Shown: positions 35,902-45,130 of the stretch, piece after piece
Layout: each line of letters begins with the position of its first letter
Position numbering within the stretch: position 1 is the stretch's first letter
From: an uncultured Mycoplasmatota bacterium
Lineage (GTDB): Bacteria > Bacillota_I > Bacilli_A > RF39 > UBA660
Reading direction: 5' to 3'
DNA length: 64,000 nt
Assembly: GCA_900554315.1 (NCBI GenBank)
Contig: USGP01000001.1
Coordinates: 1-64,000 of the forward strand
Notes under the pieces: model-generated
Told to the model about the DNA's origin: nothing
The model's input: only the letters and a program-made list of their open reading frames with translations
Database searches by the model: none
Made by a program: the position numbers and the translations under genes

Positions 35902-37318
35902 TTATATTCCAACAGTAGGTATTGAAGTTCATTGTGAACTAAAGACAAAAACCAAGATATTTTCAAATAGTGTAAATGGATATGGACAGATGGCTAATTC
36001 TCTAACAAACGTGATAGATTTAGGGTATCCAGGGACTCTACCAACGCTAAATAAAGAAGTTTTAAATCTTGCTATCAAAGCTGCTCTAATCTTAAATTGT
36101 AAAATTAGACCAAAACAACATTTTGATAGAAAAAACTATTTTTACCCAGATAATCCTAAAAACTATCAGATCACTCAGGCCGAAACACCCATTGGTTATG
36201 ATGGTTATGTAGAAATAGAAGTAGATGGCAAAAAGAAAAAAATAGAAATAGAAGAAATGCACATTGAAGAAGATACTTGTAAAAGTACTCATAGAGGAGA
36301 TAAAACATTATTAGACTTTAACCGTGCAGGTGTACCACTTATTGAAATTGTCACCAAACCATGCATGGAAAGTGGAGAAGAAGCGAAACTTTATCTTGAA
36401 AAATTAAAAGAGTTGCTATTTTATAGTGATGTATCAGATTGTAAAATGGAAGAAGGATCTATGAGAGCGGATGCTAATGTTTCTATTCGAAAAAAGGAAT
36501 CTGATCCATATGGTACCAAAGCAGAGATTAAAAACATTGGTTCTATTTCTAATGTAAAACTAAGTATTGAAAAAGAAATAGAAAGACAAGCGAAACTTTA
36601 TGATGAAGGTAAAACCTTCCCACCACAAACTAGACGTTTTGATGATAAATTAAATGATACTATATTAATGCGTGTAAAAGAAACAGGAAATGACTATAGA
36701 TATTTTCCAGAACCAGATATTCCGTTCGTATATGTAACAGAAGATCAAATAGAAAAAGTTAGAAAGACAATCCCAATGTTACCAGACGAAAGAAGAGAGA
36801 AATATCAAAGTTTAGGTATCAGTGAAATTAATGCCAAAAAATTAGTTGGTCATCGCTCTTTAAGTGATTATCTAAATGAAATGTTAGATGAGAAAATAGA
36901 TTTTAAAACAGCCGGAAATTTATTATTAGGAGACATTTCTGCATATTTAAATAAAGAAGAAAAAAATATCAAAGATACAACATTAACAAAAGAAAGATTT
37001 ATAGACTTAGTAAATAAAGTAAGTAACAATACCTTAACAAGTAAAAATGTAAAAGAAATATTAGAAGTTGTTATGACAAGTGAAAAAACAATCGATGAAA
37101 TTATTAAAGATGCTGGAATTCAAAATATTACAGACGATTCTGCCATTACAGAAATGATTCAAAAAGTAATAGCAGAAAATCCTGATAGTGTAGCTGACTA
37201 TAAAGCTGGAAAAGATAGAGCAATCAAATACTTGATGGGACAAGTAATGAAAGAAAGTAAAGGCTCACTAAACCCTAAAATGGCTATGGATATTTTGCAA
37301 CAAGAGTTAAACAAGTAA
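35894..37318 (+). CDS. gatB: Asp/Glu-tRNA amidotransferase subunit B
   Basis: A 474-aa GatB kinase/amidotransferase subunit. VGIEVHCELKTKTKIFS near the N terminus, HFDRKNYFYPDNPKNYQI near 77-94, and EEDTCKS near 126 are family marks. A C-terminal YqeY-like tail domain (about 325-474) binds tRNA. ATG 35894 lies 5 bases after GGTGA; GTG 35885 and ATG 35888 are alternatives. No terminator follows; a new promoter overlaps its stop. Confidence 0.95.
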   Translation: MSSYIPTVGIEVHCELKTKTKIFSNSVNGYGQMANSLTNVIDLGYPGTLPTLNKEVLNLAIKAALILNCKIRPKQHFDRKNYFYPDNPKNYQITQAETPIGYDGYVEIEVDGKKKKIEIEEMHIEEDTCKSTHRGDKTLLDFNRAGVPLIEIVTKPCMESGEEAKLYLEKLKELLFYSDVSDCKMEEGSMRADANVSIRKKESDPYGTKAEIKNIGSISNVKLSIEKEIERQAKLYDEGKTFPPQTRRFDDKLNDTILMRVKETGNDYRYFPEPDIPFVYVTEDQIEKVRKTIPMLPDERREKYQSLGISEINAKKLVGHRSLSDYLNEMLDEKIDFKTAGNLLLGDISAYLNKEEKNIKDTTLTKERFIDLVNKVSNNTLTSKNVKEILEVVMTSEKTIDEIIKDAGIQNITDDSAITEMIQKVIAENPDSVADYKAGKDRAIKYLMGQVMKESKGSLNPKMAMDILQQELNK

Positions 37319-37347
37319 TTGAAAAAGAGATATACATAGTGTATAAT
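37319..37347 (+). promoter_or_regulatory. Promoter after gatB
   Basis: TTGAAA (37319-37324) starts one base after the gatB stop codon; spacer 17, TATAAT (37342-37347). It drives the receptor operon. Confidence 0.78.
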
Positions 37348-37371
37348 TAAAATACTAGGATGTGATGATAA

Positions 37372-37833
37372 ATGAGTTTTATAAGAAAAAATAAGTTTAT
37401 AATTATAGCGATTGGAGTCTTTTTAATTTTAGTATTTTTAGCATTCCAAGTCGTAACAATGTTATTTCCAAAAGAAGGAACAGCTCTATATGGAGATCGT
37501 CTAGATGGAATTGAAGAAGTAGAGCTTACAGACAAAAAATTAAGCAATATTGAATCTACTTTAAAAGAAGATTCAGCAACTAAAGAAGCAAAAGCCAGTG
37601 TACAAGGAAAAATAGTAGAAGTAATTATTACTGTACAAGATGAAACATCTGTTGATACAGCCAAAGCTTTAAGTAATAAAGTTTTAGATTGCTTAACAAA
37701 AGATGAGAAAAAATTTTATGATGTACAAGTTTTTGTAAAAAAAGATAGTGATGCTACAGATTTTCCTATCATAGGTTATAGACACCATGCCAAAGATACA
37801 TTCTCATGGACCAAAGATAGGGGAAGTGAATAA
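37372..37833 (+). CDS. Small membrane-anchored protein of unknown function
   Basis: A 153-aa protein with a basic start, one membrane segment (about 9-31) and an external domain with EVELTDKKLSNIESTLKE, then an alternating strand/helix region and an Asp/Lys-rich end. No family is recognised. Its stop overlaps the start of the receptor gene by one base, so the two are translationally coupled and may act together. Confidence 0.65.
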   Translation: MSFIRKNKFIIIAIGVFLILVFLAFQVVTMLFPKEGTALYGDRLDGIEEVELTDKKLSNIESTLKEDSATKEAKASVQGKIVEVIITVQDETSVDTAKALSNKVLDCLTKDEKKFYDVQVFVKKDSDATDFPIIGYRHHAKDTFSWTKDRGSE

Positions 37834-39872
37834 TGAAAAAAAAATTAATAATTATTATACCTATTATAATTGCAGTAGTGGCATTCATCTTTGTATACCG
37901 CTATTATAATAAAGAAGATGAAACCACAACACTAACTGTAAAAGAAAAACAATGGGTACAAGAAAATAAAGATCAAACATATGACTTTGAAGTTGTAAAT
38001 GATTATCCACTATATGGATTAAATGGAGAAGGAGTTGTTTTTAGCTTCTTATCTGACTTTGAAGAAAATATTGGATTGGAATTTAATAAAATTCCATACC
38101 TAAAAGAATCAGAAACATCAACAGATGGATTTCGAATCAGAATATTAGACAATGATAAAGAGATAGGGAAAAATGACTTACCATTATTTAATGATAATTA
38201 TGTAGCAGTAGGAAAAACGTATCAAAGAATTAACAATATTAAAGACTTTAAAAATGTAACATTTGGAGTTTTTAAAGAAGATTCTAGCGAAATTAGCTAT
38301 TATTTAAAAAGTGGAACAAACCTATCTTACAAAACTTATGATACAATTGAAGACATTTATAAAGCATTAGATGATGATGAAGTAGATATGGTAATCGTTC
38401 CAAACATTATGTATTTAAATTATACAATCGACAATGATAAATATTCTATTAACTATTTCTTTACAGAAATGCAAAAGAAGGTAGTATTAACACTAAGCAA
38501 AGATAATGACGAATTAAATAAGATTGTTACTAAATACTATAATAAATGGAAACAAACAAAATATGTCAGTGAATATAATGATGCTTATTTAGATTATTAT
38601 CTTGATGCTAATGAGTTAGATGCAAAAACAAAAGCAGAATTGATTTCTAAGAACTATACATATGGATTTGTAGAAAACCCTCCATATGAAGAAATGGTAA
38701 ATGGAAAAGTTGCAGGTATTGCTGGAGAATATGTAGATAGAGTATCTAGATTATCTGGAATTAACTTTAAATACAAAGAATATAAAACAATTGATGAATT
38801 AGAAAAAGCAATTGATAAAGGAGAAGTAGATTTATATTTTGACTACTATAATTACAACAACAGTAAATATAAATCAACACTTTCAACATTCATTGAACAA
38901 TATGTTGTCTTAGGAAAAGAAGAAGATGAACATATAGTAACTTCATTTGAAAGTATGAAAGGCCAAGAACTAGCAATGCTAAAGGGAGATTCCTTATATA
39001 ACTATTTCTCTAATAATGCTAGAGCAAAAATAAAAACATATGATAATATCAAGGATTTAATAAAAAATAGTGGTGATAGATTAATTATAGTAGATAGAGA
39101 AATCTATACTTACTATCAAAATAAAGAGTTTAAAAAATTAAAATTACTTTATACTGATACAATGATGAATGATTATAAATTTATGGTTAAAACTAATAAT
39201 GAAGCATTTTATGATTTATTTAACTACATAATCAACACCAATTCATATTACAATTATAGAAATAGTGGTATTAGTAATTTACATGCATCTATTCTAGAAG
39301 GTTCAACATTACAACAAGTATACACAATTGTCTTAACAATTATATTTGTACCATTAATTATACTTTTAATTGCTTATTTAATTATTAAAAAGAAAAAGCA
39401 AATTAAGAAAGTAAAGGCTAGTGACAGACATAAATATACAGATATGTTAACTTCACTAAAAAATAGAAACTATTTAAATGCTAAAATGCCTGAATGGGAA
39501 GAATCAAAAGTTTACCCACAAGCAATTGTTATGGTTGACTTAAATAATGTTAAATATGTAAATGACAATTATGGTCATGAAGAAGGCGACGACTTAATTA
39601 TTAAAGCAGCCGGTATATTAGTAAATACACAATTAGAAAATAGTGAAATTATACGTACAGATGGTAATGAATTCCTAATTTATTTAGTTGGTTATAGTGA
39701 AAGACAAGTAGCAACTTACGTTAAAAAATTAGGAAAAGAAATGAAGAATTTACCTCATGAATTTGGAGCTGCTATCGGATACAGTATGATTACTGATGAG
39801 ATAAAAACACTAGATGATGCAATCAATGAAGCAACATTAGAAATGATAACAGCCAAAGAAGAAATGAAGTAA
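37833..39872 (+). CDS. Membrane receptor: two solute-binding-like domains plus degenerate GGDEF
   Basis: A 679-aa signalling-type protein. A membrane segment (about 4-22) precedes two successive periplasmic solute-binding (SBP_bac_3-like) domains (about 40-262 and 275-485). A second membrane segment (about 495-523) leads to a cytosolic GGDEF-type domain. The domain keeps MVDLNNVKYVNDNYGHEEGDDL, but the active-site loop reads RTDGNEF (608-614) where RxGGDEF is expected: first Gly is Asp and the metal Asp is Asn. It is therefore probably not an active diguanylate cyclase, but may bind nucleotide or a partner. No RxxD I-site is seen. Confidence 0.82.
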   Translation: MKKKLIIIIPIIIAVVAFIFVYRYYNKEDETTTLTVKEKQWVQENKDQTYDFEVVNDYPLYGLNGEGVVFSFLSDFEENIGLEFNKIPYLKESETSTDGFRIRILDNDKEIGKNDLPLFNDNYVAVGKTYQRINNIKDFKNVTFGVFKEDSSEISYYLKSGTNLSYKTYDTIEDIYKALDDDEVDMVIVPNIMYLNYTIDNDKYSINYFFTEMQKKVVLTLSKDNDELNKIVTKYYNKWKQTKYVSEYNDAYLDYYLDANELDAKTKAELISKNYTYGFVENPPYEEMVNGKVAGIAGEYVDRVSRLSGINFKYKEYKTIDELEKAIDKGEVDLYFDYYNYNNSKYKSTLSTFIEQYVVLGKEEDEHIVTSFESMKGQELAMLKGDSLYNYFSNNARAKIKTYDNIKDLIKNSGDRLIIVDREIYTYYQNKEFKKLKLLYTDTMMNDYKFMVKTNNEAFYDLFNYIINTNSYYNYRNSGISNLHASILEGSTLQQVYTIVLTIIFVPLIILLIAYLIIKKKKQIKKVKASDRHKYTDMLTSLKNRNYLNAKMPEWEESKVYPQAIVMVDLNNVKYVNDNYGHEEGDDLIIKAAGILVNTQLENSEIIRTDGNEFLIYLVGYSERQVATYVKKLGKEMKNLPHEFGAAIGYSMITDEIKTLDDAINEATLEMITAKEEMK

Positions 39873-39886
39873 AAGGGATGAGAAAA

Positions 39887-40762
39887 ATGGAGCGAGTAAC
39901 AGGATTTTTAAAAAAAGTCATTTCAATTATAGCAAAACCTGAAATGAGAGTTCTTCCTGGACAACTCGCTTTTTTCTTTGTTTTATCTATTATTCCCCTA
40001 ATTGCTTTAATTGGTGCTATTGCTTCTAGAATATCAATTCCAGTAGAAGCATTAAACGAATATTTATTATCTGCATTACCAGGATCAGTTGCAGATTTAT
40101 TTGCAACATCCATCACAAGAGATAGTATGAACTTTAACATCTTTGTCTTTTTCTTCTCTGCTTTCTTATTAGCATCCAATGGTACCCATTCTATGATTAT
40201 TACTTCAAATGAGATATATAAAATAAAATCAGATAATATCTTAAGAAGAAGATTAAAAGCGATAGGAATGACATTTATTTTAGTAGGAATCTTTCTATTC
40301 TTAATTCTTGTCCCAGTATGTGGAGATACAATATTTGAAATTATTAAAGAAACATCCAACAATCAAGGAATAACAAATTTTATATACAGGGTATATCAAA
40401 TAGTAAAATATCCAATTTCTATCATAGTCGTATATTTAAATATAAAACTTCTATATGTACTTGCTCCTGATAAAAAAATCAGAAGTAACACGACAACAAA
40501 AGGTGCATTATTTACAACAATTAGTTGGATTTTAGCAACAGAAATTTATACATTCTATATTGGTACATTTTCAAAATACGACTTATTCTATGGTAGTATC
40601 TCTAATATTGTAATCCTTCTATTATGGATTTATATTTTATCCTATATATTTGTATTAGGAATGGCAATTAATGCTGGTAATACCACAGAAGAAGACATAG
40701 AAAGAACAGGAATGTTATTAACTAACACAAGTAGAATAGAAAAGCCTAAAAAAGAAAAATAA
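39887..40762 (+). CDS. YihY/BrkB family membrane protein
   Basis: About 291 aa with six hydrophobic segments. RVLPGQLAFFFVLSIIPLIALIG near the start, PGSVADLF, and the C-terminal YGSISNIVILLLWIYILSYIFVLGMAIN are typical of YihY/UPF0761. Family function is unsettled. ATG 39887 has GGGATGAG 4 bases upstream; ATG 39878 is a possible alternative. It follows the receptor gene by 14 bases and is probably in the same operon. Confidence 0.88.
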   Translation: MERVTGFLKKVISIIAKPEMRVLPGQLAFFFVLSIIPLIALIGAIASRISIPVEALNEYLLSALPGSVADLFATSITRDSMNFNIFVFFFSAFLLASNGTHSMIITSNEIYKIKSDNILRRRLKAIGMTFILVGIFLFLILVPVCGDTIFEIIKETSNNQGITNFIYRVYQIVKYPISIIVVYLNIKLLYVLAPDKKIRSNTTTKGALFTTISWILATEIYTFYIGTFSKYDLFYGSISNIVILLLWIYILSYIFVLGMAINAGNTTEEDIERTGMLLTNTSRIEKPKKEK

Positions 40763-40788
40763 AATACACAAGAAAGTGTATTTTTTTT
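40761..40788 (+). terminator. Terminator after yihY
   Basis: AAAATACAC-AAGAAA-GTGTATTTT is a perfect 9-bp stem then T4. Confidence 0.9.
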
Positions 40789-40811
40789 AATTTAAAAGAT
40801 TTGTGAAGTAA

Positions 40812-40840
40812 TTGAAAAAGGGTTATAATAATGCTATAAT
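40812..40840 (+). promoter_or_regulatory. Consensus promoter of ltaS-like gene
   Basis: TTGAAA (40812-40817), spacer 17, TATAAT (40835-40840) with TGC directly before it: both a -35 and an extended -10. Confidence 0.82.
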
Positions 40841-40887
40841 ATAATAAGCAAAGTTCGAGATGATTGAATATAAAGCGAGGTTGAAAT

Positions 40888-42981
40888 ATGAAAAATATAA
40901 AAAATAGTTTAAATAGACTACTAGTCAAAGTAAAAAAAGGACTAAAACATATAAAAGAAGATCATTTAATTAGAGAATATGCTAAAAATAATGTATTGTT
41001 TTTAGTATTTGTTATTACTTGTGTAATCAACTCGACACTACTTAGATTTTTTTGTATTAATTCAACAGAAAACTATTTAGCTATAGCACCAATTTTAGCA
41101 GATTTAGCAGTAGTAACAATAGTAGGAGGACTGGGATACTTATTAAAGCCTAAAAATAGATTTACCTATTATTTATGCTTTAGTATATTTTTTACAGCAA
41201 TATGTTTGATTAACTCAATTTATTATACTTACTACACATCATTTGCATCTGTTTCAATGTTATCTTTAACACAATATGTTGGAGATGTTGGAGATGCTGT
41301 AGTAGAACAAGTAATTCAGTTTAAGGATTTCTTATATATTTTAGGCCCAATTATATTAATTGTTGTTAATTCTAGATTAAAAAAGAAAAACTATTATAAA
41401 AAAGTAGAAGTAAAATCAGAAAGAAAGAAAAGAACCATTCAAACAGTTGCTGTTGGTGCGGTTTTTGTAATTATTTTCTTATTTACTTTAACTCCAACTG
41501 ATATATCAAGATTAGTAAAACAATGGAACCGTGAATATATCGTTATGAAATATGGTATTTATATTTACCAAGCAAACGATGTAGTAGCATCTATTCAACC
41601 AAAGATTAATTCTTTATTTGGATATGATCAAGCAAAGAAAACATTTAAAGATTATTTTAAAGAACATCCATATGAACATGAAGATAATAAATATACTAAT
41701 ATTTTCGAAGGAAAAAATGTAATTGTTATTCATGGAGAAAGTTTACAAACTAATTTAATGAGTTTATCATTTAATGGGGAAGAAGTAACACCAAATCTTA
41801 ATAAATTAGCAAGTGAAGGAATGTTCTTCTCAAACTTCTATTCTCCAGTAAGTGTTGGAACAAGTAGTGATGCAGAATTGATGTTTAATACATCTCTACT
41901 ACCAACAAGGAGTGGAACAGCATTTGTATCTTATTCAGATAGAACATACAATGCAACACCCAAATTATTAGCTGAAAAAGGATATTATACATTCAGTATG
42001 CATGGTAATAATGCAGACTTCTGGAACAGAAGAAATATGCATAAGAGTTTAGGATACGATAGATTCTATAGTAAAGAAGACTACAATGTAACAAAAGAAA
42101 ATACAGTTGGTTTAGGAATTAACGACTATGCTTTCTTTGATCAATCTGTGGACAAATTAGTGAAGATTAATAAGAAATATGATAAATGGTATGGTATGAT
42201 GATGATGTTATCTAACCATACACCATTCTCAGAAGTAGATAAATATGGAGACTTCCCAGTAGATATAAAAGAAACAGTAACCAATCCAGATGGAACAACA
42301 GAAGAAGTAACATATCCATATATGGAAGGAACAAAATTAGGCAACTACTTTAAATCAGCACATTATGCAGATGGTGCAATTGGAGAATTGATTGACCGCT
42401 TGGATGAAGAAGGATTACTTGATAATACAGTAATTGTTATCTATGGAGACCATGATGCTAAACTACCAAGAGCCGATTATAATAGATTATATAATTATGA
42501 TAAAGAAACAGATTCAGTACTTGATGAAGACGATCCTAATTATAAAGAATATGATTCTTATCAATATGAACTAGGTAGAAAAGTTCCATTAATCATTTGG
42601 ACAAAAGATATGAAAGGAACAGACCTAAATAAAAAATATACAAATGTAATGAGTATGTATGATGTAGAACCAACATTAGGAAATATGTTTGGATATAAAA
42701 ATGAATATGCTTTAGGACACGACATATTTGATATCAAAGATAATAACATCGTAGTATTTCCAAATGGAAACTGGTTAACCAACGATGTATATTACAACAG
42801 TCAAAAAGGTGAATACTTATCATTAACAGATAAACCAGTAACAGAAGAAGAAATTAAAAAGAATAGTCAATATGCTAGTGATATGTTAGATGTATCAAAT
42901 GACATAATTGTATTTGATCTATTAAAGAAAGATCAAACAGATGAAAATAGAGTAATCGAAAAACAAGAGGAAGGAAATTAG
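40888..42981 (+). CDS. Lipoteichoic acid synthase-like sulfatase-fold enzyme
   Basis: Phosphoglycerol transferase of the LtaS type, 697 aa. About five membrane segments (38-210) are followed by an external alkaline-phosphatase/sulfatase-fold domain. Active-site residues fit E284 (HGESLQ), the nucleophile T325 (VGTSSDAE), and D521-H522 (YGDHDAK). It polymerises glycerol-phosphate from phosphatidylglycerol, or primes or modifies that polymer. The start has a weak GCGAGGTTG binding site. A membrane-anchored unknown follows after 3 bases. Confidence 0.9.
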   Translation: MKNIKNSLNRLLVKVKKGLKHIKEDHLIREYAKNNVLFLVFVITCVINSTLLRFFCINSTENYLAIAPILADLAVVTIVGGLGYLLKPKNRFTYYLCFSIFFTAICLINSIYYTYYTSFASVSMLSLTQYVGDVGDAVVEQVIQFKDFLYILGPIILIVVNSRLKKKNYYKKVEVKSERKKRTIQTVAVGAVFVIIFLFTLTPTDISRLVKQWNREYIVMKYGIYIYQANDVVASIQPKINSLFGYDQAKKTFKDYFKEHPYEHEDNKYTNIFEGKNVIVIHGESLQTNLMSLSFNGEEVTPNLNKLASEGMFFSNFYSPVSVGTSSDAELMFNTSLLPTRSGTAFVSYSDRTYNATPKLLAEKGYYTFSMHGNNADFWNRRNMHKSLGYDRFYSKEDYNVTKENTVGLGINDYAFFDQSVDKLVKINKKYDKWYGMMMMLSNHTPFSEVDKYGDFPVDIKETVTNPDGTTEEVTYPYMEGTKLGNYFKSAHYADGAIGELIDRLDEEGLLDNTVIVIYGDHDAKLPRADYNRLYNYDKETDSVLDEDDPNYKEYDSYQYELGRKVPLIIWTKDMKGTDLNKKYTNVMSMYDVEPTLGNMFGYKNEYALGHDIFDIKDNNIVVFPNGNWLTNDVYYNSQKGEYLSLTDKPVTEEEIKKNSQYASDMLDVSNDIIVFDLLKKDQTDENRVIEKQEEGN

Positions 42982-42984
42982 TCT

Positions 42985-43611
42985 ATGAAATTAAAGAAGA
43001 AGCCAAAAAAAATATTAATCACTGTCATTGCTCTAGCTGCCATCGCAGCAATTGCCTTTGTAGGATATAATGTATTCTTTGGAAAACAAGAAGTACAAGA
43101 AGCAAAGGTATTAAAAACAATAAAGAAATATGGATATACTTTAAAAGATAATAAAACAAAAAGATATCAAGAAATGTTTGGACAACTTGATAAAATATTA
43201 AAGAAAGATCCAGTAGATGAAGAAGAGTATGTAAAACAAATAACAGAAATGTTTATCTATGACTTTTATAGCTTATCTGATAAGAGTACCAAAACAGACG
43301 TTGGAGGAACAGATTTTGTTTATCAACCATCTCTATCAAATTTCTTAGATAATGCTGAGGATACTTATTATAAGTATGTAGAAAGTAATATTTATGGTAA
43401 TAGAAAACAAAAATTACCAGTAGTAGATAAAATAACAATAGACAGTGTAGAACAAACAGAATATGCCTATGGAGAAACATCAGATGATGAAGCATATGAA
43501 GTAACAGTTTCTTGGACATATACAGATAGTGATTTTGATGACTATCAAAAAGAAGCAACCTTAACATTCATTCATGATGATATTAAACTTTCTCTAGCTG
43601 AATTAAAATAG
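42985..43611 (+). CDS. Membrane-anchored protein downstream of ltaS-like gene
   Basis: A 208-aa protein with basic N terminus, one membrane segment (about 9-31) and an external domain of alternating helix and strand (YEVTVSWTYTDSDFDDY near 170-186). It has an NTF2-like feel, but I cannot name the family. AGGAAGGA lies upstream. It is co-transcribed with the teichoic-acid synthase-like gene, so a role in wall or membrane assembly is plausible. Confidence 0.6.
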   Translation: MKLKKKPKKILITVIALAAIAAIAFVGYNVFFGKQEVQEAKVLKTIKKYGYTLKDNKTKRYQEMFGQLDKILKKDPVDEEEYVKQITEMFIYDFYSLSDKSTKTDVGGTDFVYQPSLSNFLDNAEDTYYKYVESNIYGNRKQKLPVVDKITIDSVEQTEYAYGETSDDEAYEVTVSWTYTDSDFDDYQKEATLTFIHDDIKLSLAELK

Positions 43612-43636
43612 AAGCGTTGCTTCTATTTTCTTTTTG
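43605..43636 (+). terminator. Terminator after ltaS operon
   Basis: AAAATAGAAGC-GTT-GCTTCTATTTT is a perfect 11-bp stem with the TAG stop inside, followed by CTTTTTG. Confidence 0.9.
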
Positions 43637-43638
43637 CT

Positions 43639-43674
43639 TTATAATAAAATTAATGATGAAAATAATATCATCAT
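43639..43674 (+). promoter_or_regulatory. Promoter and inverted repeat of the redox-stress operon
   Basis: TATAAT (43640-43645) lies in TTATAATAAAATTAA, an imperfect match to the PerR box (TTATAATNATTATAA). Just downstream ATGATGA (43653-43659) and TCATCAT (43668-43674) form a perfect 7-bp inverted repeat at or after +1. Control of the operon by a peroxide or metal sensor is a reasonable inference. Confidence 0.5.
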
Positions 43675-43694
43675 AATAAATAAAGGGAGGAAAC

Positions 43695-44051
43695 ATGCTA
43701 TTTATTGAATATCCAAAATGTTCCACTTGTAAAAAAGCCAAAAAGTTTCTAGAAGATAATAATCAAAAGTTTACAGATAGAAATATTATTACAGAAACAC
43801 CAACGAAAGAAGAGTTAGCCTCTTGGCTAGAAAAATATAAAATAACAATAGACAAATTATATAATACAAGTGGCATGAAATATAGAGAATTAAATTTAAA
43901 AGAAAAAAGAAAAACACTTTCAGAGAAAGAACAACTAGATTTGTTATCATCAGATGGAATGTTAATAAAAAGACCCATTCTAATTACAGAAAAGGCCATG
44001 CTAACGGGCTTTAGAGAACAAGAATGGAAGAAAGTATTAGAGGAGGAATAA
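43695..44051 (+). CDS. ArsC/Spx family thiol protein
   Basis: A 118-aa thioredoxin-fold protein with CSTC (C9, C12) in YPKCSTCKKAKKFL, then GMKYRELNL and IKRPIL near 88-97, the ArsC/YffB/Spx pattern. It has the CxxC of Spx and YffB rather than only the single Cys of classical arsenate reductase. It could be a glutaredoxin-like reductase or an Spx-type regulator; operon partners favour oxidative-stress defence. GGGAGG precedes the ATG. Confidence 0.85.
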   Translation: MLFIEYPKCSTCKKAKKFLEDNNQKFTDRNIITETPTKEELASWLEKYKITIDKLYNTSGMKYRELNLKEKRKTLSEKEQLDLLSSDGMLIKRPILITEKAMLTGFREQEWKKVLEEE

Positions 44052-44052
44052 A

Positions 44053-44421
44053 ATGAAAGAATTAGTATTAAAAAGATGTAAAAAATGTGGAGCATTAGTA
44101 AAAGTTTTAGAAGAAGGTGCAGGAAAATATATTTGCTGTGGAGAAGAAATGGAAATTGTAAAACCAAACAGTGTAGATGCAGCATTTGAAAAACATGTAC
44201 CTACTTATGAAAAAGTTGGAGACAATATGCATATTCAAGTAAATCATGTAATGGAAGAAGACCATTATATTGAATGGATTTTAGTAAAAACAGAAAAAGA
44301 GAATAGAGAAGTAATTCTAAAACCAGGAGATACTCCAGAAATGACTGTTCCATATGAAAAAGGTGCAATCATATATGCTTATTGTAATAAACATGGATTA
44401 TGGCAAACGGTGGTTGAATAA
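44053..44421 (+). CDS. dfx: Desulfoferrodoxin / superoxide reductase
   Basis: A 122-aa two-iron superoxide reductase. The N-terminal desulforedoxin-type centre has C9, C12, C28 and C29 (RCKKCG and YICCGEE). The catalytic iron site is supplied by the KHVP, HIQVNH and CNKHG histidines and cysteine. It reduces superoxide to peroxide without making oxygen, a mark of anaerobes. The ATG lies one base after the ArsC/Spx stop, and the next gene overlaps its stop, so the three are translated together. Confidence 0.95.
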   Translation: MKELVLKRCKKCGALVKVLEEGAGKYICCGEEMEIVKPNSVDAAFEKHVPTYEKVGDNMHIQVNHVMEEDHYIEWILVKTEKENREVILKPGDTPEMTVPYEKGAIIYAYCNKHGLWQTVVE

Positions 44422-45071
44422 TGGACTTAAGTGTTTTAAATAATCTATCTTATGGCATGTATATTATAACAACCAAAAATGGTAAAAAGAATGTAGGATG
44501 CTTTATAAATACTGCCATGCAAATAACTTCAAAAAATCCTATTATTGCAATAAGTTTAAATAAAGAAAACTACACAAACCAAATATTAAAAGAAACAAGA
44601 AAATGTGCAATTTCTATTTTAACAGAAAATGCTGAACAAGAATTAATATCAAAATTTGGATATTTTTCATCTAAAGAAGTTAATAAGTTTGAAAATATAA
44701 ACTATCAAAATATAGAAGAATTACCTGTAGTTTTACAAGATGTATGTGGATATATCATTGGAGAAGTAATAAGAGTAATTGATGTAGAGACACATGATAT
44801 TTTCTTAATCAGAGTACAACAAGCCGCAAAAGTCTTAGAACAACCACCAATGACCTATAGATACTATCATGAAGTATTAAAAGGAAAATCTCCAAAGAAA
44901 GCTCCAACATATCAAGAAGAAGAACAAACAACAGGAAATAAATATCAATGCACAATTTGTGGATATATTTATGATGACAATAAAGAAAAAATAAAATTTG
45001 AAGACCTACCAGATGACTGGACATGTCCATTATGTGGGGTAGGAAAAGATAAATTTATAAAATTAAAATAG
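44421..45071 (+). CDS. Flavin reductase-rubredoxin fusion (Hrb-like)
   Basis: A 216-aa protein with an N-terminal FMN-binding flavin-reductase-like domain (about 1-150) and a C-terminal rubredoxin (about 170-216) with CTICG and CPLCG. Such high-molecular-weight rubredoxins pass electrons from NAD(P)H to superoxide reductase or flavodiiron proteins. Directly following dfx, it is the likely electron donor to that enzyme. TAATG overlap couples their translation. Confidence 0.92.
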   Translation: MDLSVLNNLSYGMYIITTKNGKKNVGCFINTAMQITSKNPIIAISLNKENYTNQILKETRKCAISILTENAEQELISKFGYFSSKEVNKFENINYQNIEELPVVLQDVCGYIIGEVIRVIDVETHDIFLIRVQQAAKVLEQPPMTYRYYHEVLKGKSPKKAPTYQEEEQTTGNKYQCTICGYIYDDNKEKIKFEDLPDDWTCPLCGVGKDKFIKLK

Positions 45072-45094
45072 AAGATAAGTCTTCTATTTTTTTG
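45065..45094 (+). terminator. Terminator of redox-stress operon
   Basis: AAAATAGAAGA-TAAG-TCTTCTATTTT then TTT; perfect 11-bp stem holding the stop codon. Confidence 0.9.
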
Positions 45095-45096
45095 TC

Positions 45097-45127
45097 AAAA
45101 AAAGTAAGCTACATAAATAGCTTACTT
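45097..45127 (-). terminator. Terminator of the LCP gene (minus strand)
   Basis: On the minus strand AAGTAAGCTA-TTTATG-TAGCTTACTT is a perfect 10-bp stem followed by T-rich sequence, 3 bases after the stop codon. Confidence 0.88.
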
Positions 45128-45130
45128 AAA

